In this document: piece by piece, positions 36,081-45,800 of the stretch
Layout: the number at the start of each line of letters is the position of its first letter
Numbering within the stretch: the first letter of the stretch is position 1
Origin: Rhodococcus rhodnii NBRC 100604
GTDB taxonomy: Bacteria; Actinomycetota; Actinomycetes; Mycobacteriales; Mycobacteriaceae
Direction: 5' to 3'
Assembly (NCBI RefSeq): GCF_001894925.1
Contig: NZ_BCXD01000001.1
Location: 310,001 to 374,000 of the forward strand
DNA length: 64,000 bases
Position numbers and translations under genes: made by a program
The notes under the pieces: model-generated
The model's database searches: none
What the model was told of the DNA's origin: nothing
The model's input: the letters and a program-made list of their open reading frames with translations, nothing else

Positions 36081-37223
36081 TCAGCGTGCCGGTGCGCTCG
36101 CGACCATGACGGGTTCGGGTTCGAGCAGCACCCCGAACGCGGCCTGCACGCCGTCGCGGACGACGCGCGCGAGATCGAGGACGTCCCGTGCCCGGGCGGT
36201 GCCACGGTTCGTGAGCGCGAGCGTGTGTTTCGTCGACAGCCGGGCCGGGGCGTCCTCCCCGGGATAGCCGCGCGTGAAGCCGGCACGTTCGATGAGCCAC
36301 CCCGCCGACAGCTTGGTGCCGCGCTCGGCGGGGAACTGCGGCACGTCCACCGCACCCAGCGCCGACGCGATCCGTTCGAGGACGATCGCCAGCTCGCCGT
36401 CCGTCAGCACCGGATTGGTGAAGAACGAACCCGCGCTCCACGTGTCGTGATCGGCCGGATCGAGCACCATCCCCTTGCCGCGCCGGAGCCCCAGGACGGC
36501 GTCACGGACCTGCGCCGTCGGCAGCCGTTCGCCTTCGGTCGCGCCCAGCGTCCGCGTGAGTTCGCGGTACCGGACCGGCGCGCTCAGTCCGTCGCCGCGC
36601 GTCTCGAGTTCGACGTCGAGCACCAGCGCGGCGTCGGAATGCTTGAGGACGCTCGTGCGGTACCCGAGCCCCAACTGCTCGGGCGGCACCCACCGCACCT
36701 CGCCCGAACGCCGATCGAGCAGCCGGACCCGGCGCAGCATGCTCGCCACCTCGACGCCGTACGCGCCGACGTTCTGGACGGGCGTGGCACCCGCGGAACC
36801 CGGGATACCGGAGAGGCACTCGAGCCCGCCGAGCCCTTCGCCGACGGCGGCCGCGACGACGTCGTCCCACACCGCCCCCGCCTCGGCGCGCACGAACCCC
36901 GGCTGGAACTCGACGCGATCGGTTGCGACTCGCACGACGACACCCGCGAACCCCGCGTCGCCGACGAGCAGATTCGACCCACCCGCCACGACGAGCGTCG
37001 GCACTCGCGCCGAATCGAGAATCCGCAGCGTGTCGACGAGAACACTCGTCGACGTACACGTCGCACACAGCTCGGCGGGGCCGCCGACACGCAACGTCGT
37101 GAGGTCGGCCAGCGCGACGTCGTCACGGACGAGAGCGCCCGCCGATTCCAGCCGCTGCCGCAGCTGCGCGGTGGGCCCTGCATTCCGGATCGCGGGTTCG
37201 GTGGGGACGGGTTCTTCGGCCAC
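36081..37223 (-). CDS. murB: UDP-N-acetylenolpyruvoylglucosamine reductase
   Basis: 380 residues, GTG start. FAD enzyme that reduces enolpyruvyl-UDP-GlcNAc to UDP-MurNAc. FAD-binding [38 protein letters not shown], and the catalytic Ser region [10 protein letters not shown] with Glu/Lys-containing C-terminal [11 protein letters not shown] are all present. MurB and LprQ side by side fit a cell-wall locus. It is divergent from the DUF2505 gene, with starts 26 bp apart. Confidence 0.95.
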   Translation of the reverse strand: MAEEPVPTEPAIRNAGPTAQLRQRLESAGALVRDDVALADLTTLRVGGPAELCATCTSTSVLVDTLRILDSARVPTLVVAGGSNLLVGDAGFAGVVVRVATDRVEFQPGFVRAEAGAVWDDVVAAAVGEGLGGLECLSGIPGSAGATPVQNVGAYGVEVASMLRRVRLLDRRSGEVRWVPPEQLGLGYRTSVLKHSDAALVLDVELETRGDGLSAPVRYRELTRTLGATEGERLPTAQVRDAVLGLRRGKGMVLDPADHDTWSAGSFFTNPVLTDGELAIVLERIASALGAVDVPQFPAERGTKLSAGWLIERAGFTRGYPGEDAPARLSTKHTLALTNRGTARARDVLDLARVVRDGVQAAFGVLLEPEPVMVASAPAR

Positions 37224-37249
37224 GACACAAGACGGTAGCCTCAGCGCCT

Positions 37250-37747
37250 GTGAGCCGCCGCATCGAACACTCGTCGTCGCTGAAGTCCGCCGTGACACGG
37301 GTCCACGCCGCCTTCGTCGACGAGCAGTACTGGAAGGACCGGATCGCGGAGGTCGGTGGACCGCACGCGCAGCTGGGGTCCGTCGAGACGACCGGCGACC
37401 GCATCACCGTCGAGTTCACGCAGGCGATCCCCGAGGATCAGTTGCCGTCGCTCGTCACCAAGATCCGTGCGGGCGACCTCGTCATCGCACGGACCGAGAC
37501 GTGGGAGCCGCTGAGCGGCGACACCGCGAAGGGCACGTTCACCGCAGGCGTCGAGGGCGCGCCCGCCCGCGTCGGCGGCACCCACACGCTCGCCGGGTCC
37601 GACGGCGAGACGACCGTCACCACCGACGGTGAGGTCGAGGTCTCGATCCCCTTCCTCGGCGGCAAGATCGAAGCCGCGATCGCCGAACAGCTCGCCGAAC
37701 TGTTCCGCATCGAGTCGGAGTTCACTGCGGAGTGGCTCGCGCGCTGA
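37250..37747 (+). CDS. DUF2505 protein (SRPBCC-like), copy 1
   Basis: 165 residues, GTG start. SRPBCC-fold pattern with motifs [31 protein letters not shown] and [13 protein letters not shown]. These are shared with the next gene, so the two are tandem paralogues of DUF2505 (Rv0481c-like). The fold often binds hydrophobic ligands, but no function is established. Confidence 0.88.
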   Translation: MSRRIEHSSSLKSAVTRVHAAFVDEQYWKDRIAEVGGPHAQLGSVETTGDRITVEFTQAIPEDQLPSLVTKIRAGDLVIARTETWEPLSGDTAKGTFTAGVEGAPARVGGTHTLAGSDGETTVTTDGEVEVSIPFLGGKIEAAIAEQLAELFRIESEFTAEWLAR

Positions 37748-37826
37748 GCGGAGCGCCCCTTCTCGTACCGGTCCACACCGGCCCGGTGACCGCCGCCGCC
37801 GCCACGACCCGGTAACCTCGGTCGTC

Positions 37827-38327
37827 ATGGCTCGACGTATCGACTATTCCGCCCGCTACACGCACGCCCCCGAGGACGTGTACAAGGCGCTCTCCACCCG
37901 GGATTTCTGGGAGGCGCGCGTCGAGGAGATGCGGAACTACTCGCAGAACCACGTCGAGCACTTCGAGGTCACCGACGACGGCATCGACCTCGTTCTCCAT
38001 CACATCCTCCCGCGCTCGGAATTGCCCGACGTCGCGCAGGCCGTGATGAAGAAGGACATGGTCATCACCCGCAAGGAGCGGTACACGACGTTCGACGGCG
38101 AGGCCACCGGCACGTACGAGGCGTCGATCCCCGCCGGACCGGGCAGCCTCACCGGCAGCATGCACCTGTTCGCGACGGACGCCGGCTGCACGCTGCGCAC
38201 GTCGTCCGAGGCCAAGGTCTACATCCCGTTCATCGGCGGCAAGCTCGAACAGCTCATGCTCGTCAACCTCGTCGATCTGTTCCGCGCCGAAGCGGACATG
38301 ACGCAGGCATGGCTCGCGGCGCACTAG
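37827..38327 (+). CDS. DUF2505 protein (SRPBCC-like), copy 2
   Basis: 166 residues. It parallels copy 1: MARRIDYSARYTHAPEDVYK matches the N-terminus, and VYIPFIGGKLEQLMLVNLVD with FRAEADMTQAWLA matches the C-terminus. Divergence is substantial, so the duplication is old. The 3' end overlaps the possible start of the methyltransferase-like gene by 19 bp. Confidence 0.88.
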   Translation: MARRIDYSARYTHAPEDVYKALSTRDFWEARVEEMRNYSQNHVEHFEVTDDGIDLVLHHILPRSELPDVAQAVMKKDMVITRKERYTTFDGEATGTYEASIPAGPGSLTGSMHLFATDAGCTLRTSSEAKVYIPFIGGKLEQLMLVNLVDLFRAEADMTQAWLAAH

Positions 38328-39136
38328 CGCCCCCACCCCCGAATCGGCACACACGCAGCAGCACTCCGAGCGCACCGCTCGGTGTGATCACGCGCGGAAC
38401 GACGGGCGTCAACCGGTTACGACGCAGTGACCGCTGGCTCGTCCATCACCCCCGCGTGCAGCGCGTCCTGGGCGACGCGCCCGATCCGCTCGTCGTCGAT
38501 CTGGGGTACGGGGCGCGTCCGCACACGACGTTCGAACTCGCACACCGGTTGTCGGCAGTGCGCGCCGACCGGCGCGTCGTGGGCCTGGAGATCGATCCCG
38601 ACCGCGTCGTCCCGGCTCGGGACGGCGTGAGTTTCGCGCGCGGCGGGTTCGAGCTCGCCGGCCTGCGGCCCGTCCTCGTGCGCGCGTTCAACGTGCTGCG
38701 TCAGTACCCGGAATCCGAGGTGCCGGCCGCGTGGTCCACGATGCAGTCGGCACTCGCTCCGGAGGGGCTCATCGTCGAGGGGACGTGCGACGAACTCGGC
38801 CGGCGCTGTGCGTGGATCCTGCTCGACGCGCACGGACCGCTCACCCTCACCCTCGCGTGGGATCCGATGGCGGTCGAACGCCCGTCGGACGTCGCCGAGC
38901 GGCTGCCGAAGGCCCTCATCCATCGCAACGTTCCGGGCGAACTGGTGCATGCGCTGCTGCGTGCCGCCGACGACGCGTGGTCGTGGGCTGCGCCCCACGG
39001 CGTGTTCGGGCCTCGCGTCCGCTGGTCGGTCGCGCTCGAGCAGCTGCGCGAGCGGGGCGTCCCCGTCGCGCCCCCACGACGGCGGCTGCGGGACTGCGTC
39101 CTCACCGTTCCGTGGGCGGCGGTCGCGCCGAACTGA
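38309..39136 (+). CDS. Class I SAM-dependent methyltransferase-like protein
   Basis: 275 residues from ATG 38309; an internal GTG would shorten it by about 25 residues. A modified motif I (PLVVDLGYGARPHTTFELA) and an acidic motif II (RRVVGLEIDPDRV) suggest SAM binding. Later motifs are unusual (SALAPEGLIVEGTCDELGRR). Target unknown. Confidence 0.75.
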   Translation: MARGALAPPPPNRHTRSSTPSAPLGVITRGTTGVNRLRRSDRWLVHHPRVQRVLGDAPDPLVVDLGYGARPHTTFELAHRLSAVRADRRVVGLEIDPDRVVPARDGVSFARGGFELAGLRPVLVRAFNVLRQYPESEVPAAWSTMQSALAPEGLIVEGTCDELGRRCAWILLDAHGPLTLTLAWDPMAVERPSDVAERLPKALIHRNVPGELVHALLRAADDAWSWAAPHGVFGPRVRWSVALEQLRERGVPVAPPRRRLRDCVLTVPWAAVAPN

Positions 39137-39145
39137 GCGGCGCCG

Positions 39146-39754
39146 TCACGTACACGCGGCGAGAGCGTGCTCGATGCGCCGTGCGACGTCCGCCGCGCCG
39201 GTCGCGACGGCGGCCTGCAACTCGTCCGGCCGGAAACGCGCGATCGCGACGCCGTCGCCGACGACCTCGTCGAGAAGCTCCTGCGAGATGCCACCACCGG
39301 CGAGATCGAGGACGGTGCGCACCGGCGTCGTCAACCGGATCCCGCCCAGCCGCTGACACTCCTCCGGCGCCAGTGCGCGGCGGTGCAGCGCGAGCGCCGT
39401 CGTCGGTGACGGTGGGGTGAGGACCGTCGAGAGATGGATGAAGCGCGGATACAGATGTCCGAGCCCGTAGAGCTCGGCGGCACTCTGGTGGGACACGACG
39501 GCGCCGCCGCCGAACCACGCACACCACTTGGCGTACTCGTCGAGATCCGACGTCGGATGTCCCGCGAGCCGGTAGAGGTCGCGGTCGATGCGCCGCCACG
39601 TCCCGTCGAGGATCCGATCCCCCAGATCCGTCGACGCGTATCCGGCGTCGAGCGCCTGCGCCGTCGTGAAGAACCCGGCCTGGTCCGCGGCCACGCGCAC
39701 GAGCGCGGCACGGGTGTCCGCATCGCCGCGCGATTCGTCGTGTGAGTCCGTCAT
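39146..39754 (-). CDS. Orphan type IV antitoxin AbiEi-like protein
   Basis: 202 residues. N-terminal winged helix (AADQAGFFTTAQALDAGY, then GTWRRIDRDLYRLAGHP) and the C-terminal half (VSHQSAAELYGLGHLYP, IRLTTPVRTVLDLAG) match the AbiEi antitoxin domain family. In complete systems an AbiEii nucleotidyltransferase toxin follows directly; none is found here, with only a methyltransferase-like gene and DUF2993 on either side. It may be a regulator or a remnant. Confidence 0.82.
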   Translation of the reverse strand: MTDSHDESRGDADTRAALVRVAADQAGFFTTAQALDAGYASTDLGDRILDGTWRRIDRDLYRLAGHPTSDLDEYAKWCAWFGGGAVVSHQSAAELYGLGHLYPRFIHLSTVLTPPSPTTALALHRRALAPEECQRLGGIRLTTPVRTVLDLAGGGISQELLDEVVGDGVAIARFRPDELQAAVATGAADVARRIEHALAACT

Positions 39755-39878
39755 GTCGCAATCGTAGCCGCGAACGTGTCGTGGATCACATCTTTGTCAT
39801 CGACAGTGCCTGCGTCACGGCGAGTTCCGCGCCACGCGGAGCGAACCGGCCTCACAGAGTGCGCACAGAGTCGTGCTG

Positions 39879-39884
39879 CACAAT
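39879..39884 (+). promoter_or_regulatory. -10-like element before a leaderless GTG
   Basis: CACAAT ends 6 bp before GTG 39891 and no Shine-Dalgarno is present, which suggests a leaderless transcript. Confidence 0.35.
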
Positions 39885-39890
39885 CGTGCC

Positions 39891-40649
39891 GTGACCACGA
39901 CCGCACCCCGGCCGCCGAAGCGGTCCCGCCGCGCCCTCGTGATCGTCCTCGTCGTCGTGGCAGCGCTCGTCCTCGCCCTCGTCGCGGGCGAGATCTACGT
40001 GCGCAAGCGCGTCGAAGCCTGCCTCGCCGACCAGTTGACGAGCGAACTCGGCTCCCCCGTCGACATCGATCTGAGCTGGAAGCCCGTCCTGCTCCAGTCG
40101 ATCGACCGCCGCATCCCGTCCGTGAGCCTCCAGAGCGAGGACGGCCGGTTCGGGCCGGCGGTCGGCATGAACGTCAGCGGCACCGCCGAGGACGTCACGC
40201 TCACCGACGACCCCGAGGCACCGGGAACCATCGGCAGCACGCACGCCGAGGTCGAGTGGGGCACCGACGGCATTCTGCAGACGATCCAGCAGCAGTCGTT
40301 CGACGGTCTCGTGAGCGGGGTGAACACCGACCCGGAGGCGGGCACGCTCGCGTTCGAACTCGTCGGCGGACTCGTCGACCTCACCGTGCGTCCCACCGCC
40401 GACGGCGGCAACGTGAACGTCGAGACCGTCGGCGCTCAGGTCCTCGGACTCGGCCTGCCGACCGATCTCGTGTCGGGAGTCGTCGAGACGATCACGGCGT
40501 CACTGCAGTCGTATCCGCTCGGTCTCGAGCCGACCTCGATCGACGTCACCGACGACGCGCTCCACGTCGTTCTCGACGGCAGCGAGTACGCCCTTCCGCC
40601 GAGCCAGGGCGACGGATCGTCGTCGGGTGGGTGCAGCCTCGGGCTGTGA
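39891..40649 (+). CDS. DUF2993 membrane-anchored protein (Rv0479c-like)
   Basis: 252 residues, GTG start. A basic N-terminus (PRPPKRSRRA) precedes one membrane helix (about 16-35). The extracytoplasmic domain has the DUF2993 pattern, a lipid-binding-like fold, with SLQSEDGRFG, SFDGLVSGVN and a Ser/Gly-rich C-terminal tail. Mycobacterial relatives are cell-envelope proteins. No Shine-Dalgarno; probably leaderless. Confidence 0.85.
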   Translation: MTTTAPRPPKRSRRALVIVLVVVAALVLALVAGEIYVRKRVEACLADQLTSELGSPVDIDLSWKPVLLQSIDRRIPSVSLQSEDGRFGPAVGMNVSGTAEDVTLTDDPEAPGTIGSTHAEVEWGTDGILQTIQQQSFDGLVSGVNTDPEAGTLAFELVGGLVDLTVRPTADGGNVNVETVGAQVLGLGLPTDLVSGVVETITASLQSYPLGLEPTSIDVTDDALHVVLDGSEYALPPSQGDGSSSGGCSLGL

Positions 40650-40678
40650 CATCCCGGTCTCGATCGTGACAGCTCCGG

Positions 40679-41374
40679 TCAGGCGGGGAAACCGTCGAGC
40701 ACCGCACGGCTGGACGACAACCCGAGCCGCGACGCACCCGCCGCGATCATCTCGCGTGCCGCGTCGGCGGTGCGGATGCCGCCCGACGCCTTGACGCCGA
40801 GGCGATCACCGACCGTCTCCCGCATCAGCGCGACCGCGTGGGTGCTCGCACCGCCCGCCGGGTGGAAGCCCGTCGACGTCTTCACGTAGTGCGCGCCGGC
40901 CTCCTCGGCCGCCCGGCAGCACGCCACGATCGTCGCGTCGTCCAGCACCGCGGTCTCGAGGATCACCTTCAGGCCGATGCCGTCGCCGATGCCCTCGCGC
41001 ACCGTGAGGATGTCGGCGCGGACGGCGTCGACATCGCCCGCGACGGCGGAGCCGATGTCGATCACCATGTCGATCTCCTGCGCACCCTGCTCGACGGCGA
41101 GCCGGGCCTCCGCCCCCTTGACGAGCGAATGATGCTTGCCCGACGGGAAGCCGACGACCGCGGCACGCACCAGCGCGCCCGCACGGACCGGAAGCATGGA
41201 CGGCGAGAGGCACACCGCGAGGACACCGAGGTCGTGCGCCTCGTCGACGAGCGCGGCGACGTCGTCGCGGGTCGCCTCGGGTTTGAGCAACGTGTGATCG
41301 ATCATCGCCGCGACCCGGGCGCGCGTGAGCCCGTCCGGATCGACTGCGGCGAGACCGCTGGGCCGGCTCGTCAT
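40679..41374 (-). CDS. deoC: Deoxyribose-phosphate aldolase
   Basis: 231 residues. Class I aldolase cleaving 2-deoxyribose-5-phosphate to glyceraldehyde-3-phosphate and acetaldehyde. [16 protein letters not shown] opens the barrel, the Schiff-base Lys is in HYVKTSTGF, and the second Lys is in VKASGGIRT. Length is standard. In M. tuberculosis deoC (Rv0478) is also beside the DUF2993 gene. Confidence 0.95.
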   Translation of the reverse strand: MTSRPSGLAAVDPDGLTRARVAAMIDHTLLKPEATRDDVAALVDEAHDLGVLAVCLSPSMLPVRAGALVRAAVVGFPSGKHHSLVKGAEARLAVEQGAQEIDMVIDIGSAVAGDVDAVRADILTVREGIGDGIGLKVILETAVLDDATIVACCRAAEEAGAHYVKTSTGFHPAGGASTHAVALMRETVGDRLGVKASGGIRTADAAREMIAAGASRLGLSSSRAVLDGFPA

Positions 41375-41445
41375 GAGCCGAGCATGTCACACCGGACGCC
41401 GGGGCCTCGGCCCGTCCACCTGCGGGCGCCTGACACACTGGAAAC

Positions 41446-42330
41446 ATGAGTTCGCCCACGCTCGACGACCGCCGCTTCGTGCTCTCGCTCGGCACGCCCG
41501 ACCGCACCGGCATCGTCGCGGCCATCTCGACGTTCCTCGCCGACGCCGGCGCCTCGATCGTCGAGGCCGCCTATCACGCGGACACGGCGGGCGGATGGTT
41601 CTTCACACGCCAGGCGGTGAGCGCGGCGTCGCTGCCGATCGGGCTGGACGAGTTGCGACGGCGATTCGAGCCGGTCGCCGCCGAACTCGGGCCGGGCACG
41701 GAGTGGCGGCTCGAAGATTCGACGGACCGCAAGCGAGTCGTGCTGCTCGTGAGCCGCGAGGGCCACTGCCTGCACGATCTGCTCGGCCGCGCGGCGTCCG
41801 GCGACCTCCCGATGGACATCTGTGCCGTCGTCGGCAATCACCCCGACCTCGAGACGGTGACGACGCGCCACGACGTCCCCTTCCACTACGTGCCGTTCCC
41901 GAAGGATCCGGCCGAGCGGGGACCCGCGTTCGAGGAGGTGCGCCGCCTCGTCGACGTCCACGACCCGCACGCCGTCGTCCTCGCGCGGTTCATGCAGGTG
42001 CTGCCGGCCGAACTGTGCGAGCACTGGGCGGGTCGCGCGATCAACATCCATCACAGCTTCCTGCCGTCGTTCGTCGGTGCACGCCCCTACCACCAGGCGT
42101 TCTCACGCGGCGTGAAGCTGATCGGCGCCACCTGCCACTACGTGACCGCCGAACTCGACGCCGGCCCGATCATCGAGCAGGACGTGATCCGGGTCGATCA
42201 CACCGACGAGGTTCCCGACATGGTGCGGCGGGGCCGCGACATCGAGAAACTCGTTCTCGCACGCGGTCTGCGCTGGCATCTCGAGGACCGCGTCCTGGTG
42301 CACGGCCGCAAGACAGTCGTCTTCGACTGA
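41446..42330 (+). CDS. purU: Formyltetrahydrofolate deformylase
   Basis: 294 residues. Releases formate from 10-formyl-THF, balancing C1 pools. An ACT domain (about 8-85, LSLGTPDRTGIVAAISTFLA) is followed by the formyltransferase-fold hydrolase with INIHHSFLPSFVGARPY and HYVTAELDAGPIIEQD, which supply the catalytic His and Asp. Formate is also the product of the formamidase encoded at 58 kb. It is divergent from deoC and convergent with the hydrolase downstream. Confidence 0.95.
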   Translation: MSSPTLDDRRFVLSLGTPDRTGIVAAISTFLADAGASIVEAAYHADTAGGWFFTRQAVSAASLPIGLDELRRRFEPVAAELGPGTEWRLEDSTDRKRVVLLVSREGHCLHDLLGRAASGDLPMDICAVVGNHPDLETVTTRHDVPFHYVPFPKDPAERGPAFEEVRRLVDVHDPHAVVLARFMQVLPAELCEHWAGRAINIHHSFLPSFVGARPYHQAFSRGVKLIGATCHYVTAELDAGPIIEQDVIRVDHTDEVPDMVRRGRDIEKLVLARGLRWHLEDRVLVHGRKTVVFD

Positions 42331-42414
42331 CGGCTCCCTCGCGGAGCGCCGGTCGTGTCGACTGGGAGCACAGAGCCGTCGAACGGGACGGCCGCGGCGG
42401 CAGGGCCGGGGCGA

Positions 42415-43440
42415 TCAGCGCTTGCGCAGCCGGAGGATCTCCTCGTTCACGGCGTCGGGCGCTTCGACGGTCGACATGTGCCCGACGCCGTCGAGCACGA
42501 TGAGATCGTCGAGATGACGGGCCTCGTCGAGCGTGGCCGCGAGCCGGCGCGCGTGCGTCTGCGGCGTGAGCCGATCACGAGTCCCCACGACGACGCTCGT
42601 CGGCACGCTGAGATTGTGCAGCCCTTCACGGACGTCGAGTGCGCTCAGTGCGGTGCCCCAGCCGCCACGGGCCCGCGGGTGGCACGCCGTCACGATGGAG
42701 CGGCAGAACTCGACCTGCTCGCGGGTCGCGGTCGGCGAGAGCGCGACGTACTTCACGGCACGCGCGGCGAACGGGGCGGACCCGAACGGGATCGTGGAAC
42801 CGATGATCGCGCGCCCGACGGGCTGCGGAATCCGGGGGAACCGCGGCGGCAGCGGGATCAGGGCCGAGTCGGCGACGAGACTGTCGGTGGCCGTGCTGGC
42901 GAGCAGGACGGCGTGGACGTAACGGTCGACCAGATCGGGATGGCGCTCGGCGAACGAGATGATCGACATTCCGCCCATGCTGTGCCCGACCAGGACGGCC
43001 TTGGACGACGGATCGACGGTCTCGGCGAGAACAGCGGCGAGGTCGTCGGCGAGCAGCTGCGGGCTCAGGACCGAGGCGCCGAGCGTGCTGCGGCCGTGGC
43101 CGCGCTGGTCGTACGCGATGACGCGGTAGTTCTCCGCGAACGCGTTGATCTGCGGGTACCAGTACTCGATCGAGCAGGTCCAGCCGTGCGAGAGGACGAG
43201 CGGTTCGGCGTCGCGCGGGCCCCAGGCTCGCACGTGCAGCCGGGCGCCGTCGGGGGTGTCGATCTCGAGGACGTCCGGCTCCGCGTCGGGGGCGTCGAAC
43301 AGCCGGGCGGTGCCGACGTCGGCCGCCCGCAGGATCTCCTCGCCTTTCCGGCCGCGGGCGATCATCGCCCCGCCGAGCGCGAGCGCTCCGATTCCTGCAC
43401 CGATTCCGAGCGCCCCGGCCAGGGCACGACGTTCCGTCAC
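42415..43440 (-). CDS. Alpha/beta hydrolase with N-terminal membrane anchor
   Basis: 341 residues from GTG 43440, favoured by GGGAG 10 bp upstream; ATG 43464 lacks one. An N-terminal hydrophobic helix (about 6-28, GALGIGAGIGALALGGAMI) is followed by the hydrolase domain: LVLSHGWTCS, YDQRGHGRS, nucleophile GHSMGG and late His in DGVGHMSTVEAP. A membrane-linked lipase or esterase is plausible. Confidence 0.87.
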   Translation of the reverse strand: MTERRALAGALGIGAGIGALALGGAMIARGRKGEEILRAADVGTARLFDAPDAEPDVLEIDTPDGARLHVRAWGPRDAEPLVLSHGWTCSIEYWYPQINAFAENYRVIAYDQRGHGRSTLGASVLSPQLLADDLAAVLAETVDPSSKAVLVGHSMGGMSIISFAERHPDLVDRYVHAVLLASTATDSLVADSALIPLPPRFPRIPQPVGRAIIGSTIPFGSAPFAARAVKYVALSPTATREQVEFCRSIVTACHPRARGGWGTALSALDVREGLHNLSVPTSVVVGTRDRLTPQTHARRLAATLDEARHLDDLIVLDGVGHMSTVEAPDAVNEEILRLRKR

Positions 43441-43556
43441 GTTCCTTGCTCTCCCTTGAATCATCGGCACTGCCGAACGAACCACCAGCACTGCCGACCG
43501 TCGGCCGCCGACGTCGCGTCCACGACGTCGGCGGCCACTCCGGACGATGTGCGCGG

Positions 43557-44504
43557 TCAGATGATGTGCGCGCGGCGCAGCAGGACGGTCGAGGGACCGC
43601 CGATGAGGCCGACTTCGTCGAGGAACTCGACGGTCTTCGCGCAACCCTCACGAATCTTGTCGTGATAGTGGCGGTTTCCGGCCGCTGCCTTCTTCGCCTC
43701 CTCGACGTCGAGGCCTGCCGCCGCGTACACCTGGTCGTTGACGAGACTCGTCACGACGAAGTACGCGGTGACACCGAGGACGAGCCGGACGCGGGCGCGA
43801 TCGAACCACGACGCGTTCTCGAGCCGCCGCACGCACTCCTCGCGGGCGAACTTGATGTGCCGCGCTTCCTCGAGCACGTGGATCTTGCTGACGGTGCGCG
43901 TGATCGGCTGGACCCGCTCGTCCATCATGAAGTCGCGCTGCATCATGTCGAGGATCTCCTCGGCGAACAGCGTGCCGCCGTAGGCGAGCGACCCCGTGGC
44001 CGTCGCCTTGAACATGCGTGCGGCGTGGAGGATCCACTTCTTGGGGCGGTACGAGGGGATGCCGAAGCGCTGCGCGGAACGCGCGAACATCGTGGAGTGA
44101 CGGCACTCGTCGGCGATCTCGGCGAGTGCGAACTGGACGTGCGGCGTCGCGGGATCATGCGTGTAGATGTCCCGGAGCAGCATCTGCATGAGGATCATCT
44201 CGAACCAGATCCCCGTGCCGGCGACCGACGCGGCCTCGTGCCGCGTGAGGGTCTTGCGCTGCTCGTCGGTCATGCGGTCCCACAGCTCGGTGCCGTACAG
44301 GCTCGACCACTCGGGGGTCATGCCGTGCATGTCCCAGGGAATATCCGCGTCCCAGTCGACCTCGACGAGCGGGTCGTAGGACTTGCGCGCGGACGATGCG
44401 AGCAGCCGCTCCGCCGTCTCCTGCCGGTTTCCTGCGCGGGTCAGTCGTGATTGCGGCCGGAGATCCCGGTACCGCGGGCGTTCTGCGCGATGCACGATAG
44501 CCAT
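43557..44504 (-). CDS. AurF-family diiron oxygenase
   Basis: 315 residues. ATG 44504 follows AAGGGA at 7 bp. Helical diiron ligands are visible: IWFEMILMQM (Glu), EIADECRHSTMF (Glu, His), EEILDMMQRD and HVLEEARHIKFAREE (Glu/His). This matches the p-aminobenzoate N-oxygenase AurF family, which in streptomycetes oxidises aryl amines. Here there is no biosynthetic cluster around it, so the substrate is unknown. In related Rhodococcus and mycobacteria such genes occur as conserved singletons. Confidence 0.88.
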   Translation of the reverse strand: MAIVHRAERPRYRDLRPQSRLTRAGNRQETAERLLASSARKSYDPLVEVDWDADIPWDMHGMTPEWSSLYGTELWDRMTDEQRKTLTRHEAASVAGTGIWFEMILMQMLLRDIYTHDPATPHVQFALAEIADECRHSTMFARSAQRFGIPSYRPKKWILHAARMFKATATGSLAYGGTLFAEEILDMMQRDFMMDERVQPITRTVSKIHVLEEARHIKFAREECVRRLENASWFDRARVRLVLGVTAYFVVTSLVNDQVYAAAGLDVEEAKKAAAGNRHYHDKIREGCAKTVEFLDEVGLIGGPSTVLLRRAHII

Positions 44505-44642
44505 CTCGGTTCCCTTCCACAGGTCGACCACCACGTCGAGGTGGACCGTTTCGGAGTGTCGAGAATCACTTTAGTCGGCGGACGTCGCGTTGTCACCAGC
44601 TGTCCGCTAATTGCAGTTACAGAAAAGCCGCGTTACACACAC

Positions 44643-44948
44643 TCACCAGCGAGGACCGCGCTGAACCTCGTCGACACGCGGCCGGACGTCGACGAGATAG
44701 ACGCAGACCGCGACGATCGCGACGATGCCGAACAGGCCGATGACCGACGGCCAGACGAGGAGAAAGACGGTGGCCGCGGCGAGAATGCCGACCCACACCG
44801 GCTTGGTGAGCTTGTCGACGGCAGTGAACGCATCCTTGCGCTGACGGATCACATGGACGAGCGCGAACACCGCGCCCGCGAGTGCCACGAGGCGGATGGC
44901 CAGCAGGATGATGGAGATCAAGCCGTCGACGTGAATCACGGGCGCCAT
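44643..44948 (-). CDS. DUF2516 membrane protein (Rv0476-like)
   Basis: 101 residues with three hydrophobic segments (about 8-30, 46-64 and 66-87). A Lys/Arg-rich loop, HVIRQRKDAFTAVDKLTKP, separates the first two. It lies downstream of hbhA on the same strand, as in M. tuberculosis, but a strong palindromic terminator separates them. Function unknown. Confidence 0.87.
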   Translation of the reverse strand: MAPVIHVDGLISIILLAIRLVALAGAVFALVHVIRQRKDAFTAVDKLTKPVWVGILAAATVFLLVWPSVIGLFGIVAIVAVCVYLVDVRPRVDEVQRGPRW

Positions 44949-44964
44949 TCTACGGATGAAGACG

Positions 44965-44998
44965 CCGACCGCCCCGTCGACGTCGACGGGGCGGTCGG
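44965..44998 (-). terminator. 34-bp perfect palindrome terminating hbhA
   Basis: Two 17-nt arms with no unpaired centre (left arm CCGACCGCCCCGTCGAC), located 32 bp past the hbhA stop and 17 bp before the DUF2516 ATG. It would form a very stable hairpin in either strand. Confidence 0.75.
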
Positions 44999-45029
44999 TG
45001 AAGGTGGTGCGGCCGTGTCGCCCGGGACG

Positions 45030-45800
45030 TCAGGCCTTCTTGGTCGGAGCCTTCTTCGCGGGCGCCTTCTTCGCGGGCGCCTTCTTCGCGGGCGTGGTGC
45101 GCGCCGTGCTCGCGGCCGGCGCCTTCTTCGCGACACGCGACTTCGCGGTGGTCGCGTTCGACGCGACCTCCTTCGACGCCTCCTCGGCCTGATCACCGAG
45201 ATCGAGCACCTTCAGGGCCGCCTCGTCGCCGGCGTCCGAGATCGTGTCGCCGACGCCCTCGGCGGTGTCCGAGATGCGCCCGGCGGCACGGCCCGCGAAC
45301 TTCGCGGCCTGCTCACCGATCGCACGAGTCTGCCGCGCGACGCTGCCCAGCGCCTCCTCGGTCAGCTCGACGGCGTCGCCGAAGGCCGACTCCGCGCGCT
45401 CGATGCCGTCCTCGACCGCGGGCTGCTTGCGCAGGCGCTCGACTGCACCCTCGCCACGCTCGGCGAGCGAGGCGTAGATGTCCGACGCGACCTTGAGGTA
45501 CGCCTCGGCAGCCTTGCGCAGCTCCTCGGCGCTGAACCGCTCACGCAGCTCGGCGAGCTCCTCGGGCAGCTCCGACGGGAGCGCCGCGAGGCGTTCGCGC
45601 AGGCTCTCGACGTTCTCGGTCACTTCGCTCTGGATGTCGGTGAACCGCGCACGCGCCTCGTCGACACGGCCCTCGACGTCGCCCTGAGCTTCCTCGGCGC
45701 GCGTACGCACCTGCGCCACGACATCGGCCACGGCAGCCAGGACCGCGTCGCCGGCACCCACAGCGGCGTAGATCGGGGTCTTCACGTTGTACTCGGTCAT
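45030..45800 (-). CDS. hbhA: Heparin-binding haemagglutinin-like protein
   Basis: 256 residues. A long helical/coiled-coil region (about 20-190) is followed by a Lys/Ala/Pro tail of KAPAKK repeats (about 225-256), the heparin-binding signature of HbhA. ATG follows AAGGAG and overlaps the XRE regulator stop (ATGA, 45797-45800). In mycobacteria HbhA is a methylated surface adhesin; in Rhodococcus relatives it is linked to lipid droplets or membranes. It ends at a strong hairpin. Confidence 0.93.
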   Translation of the reverse strand: MTEYNVKTPIYAAVGAGDAVLAAVADVVAQVRTRAEEAQGDVEGRVDEARARFTDIQSEVTENVESLRERLAALPSELPEELAELRERFSAEELRKAAEAYLKVASDIYASLAERGEGAVERLRKQPAVEDGIERAESAFGDAVELTEEALGSVARQTRAIGEQAAKFAGRAAGRISDTAEGVGDTISDAGDEAALKVLDLGDQAEEASKEVASNATTAKSRVAKKAPAASTARTTPAKKAPAKKAPAKKAPTKKA

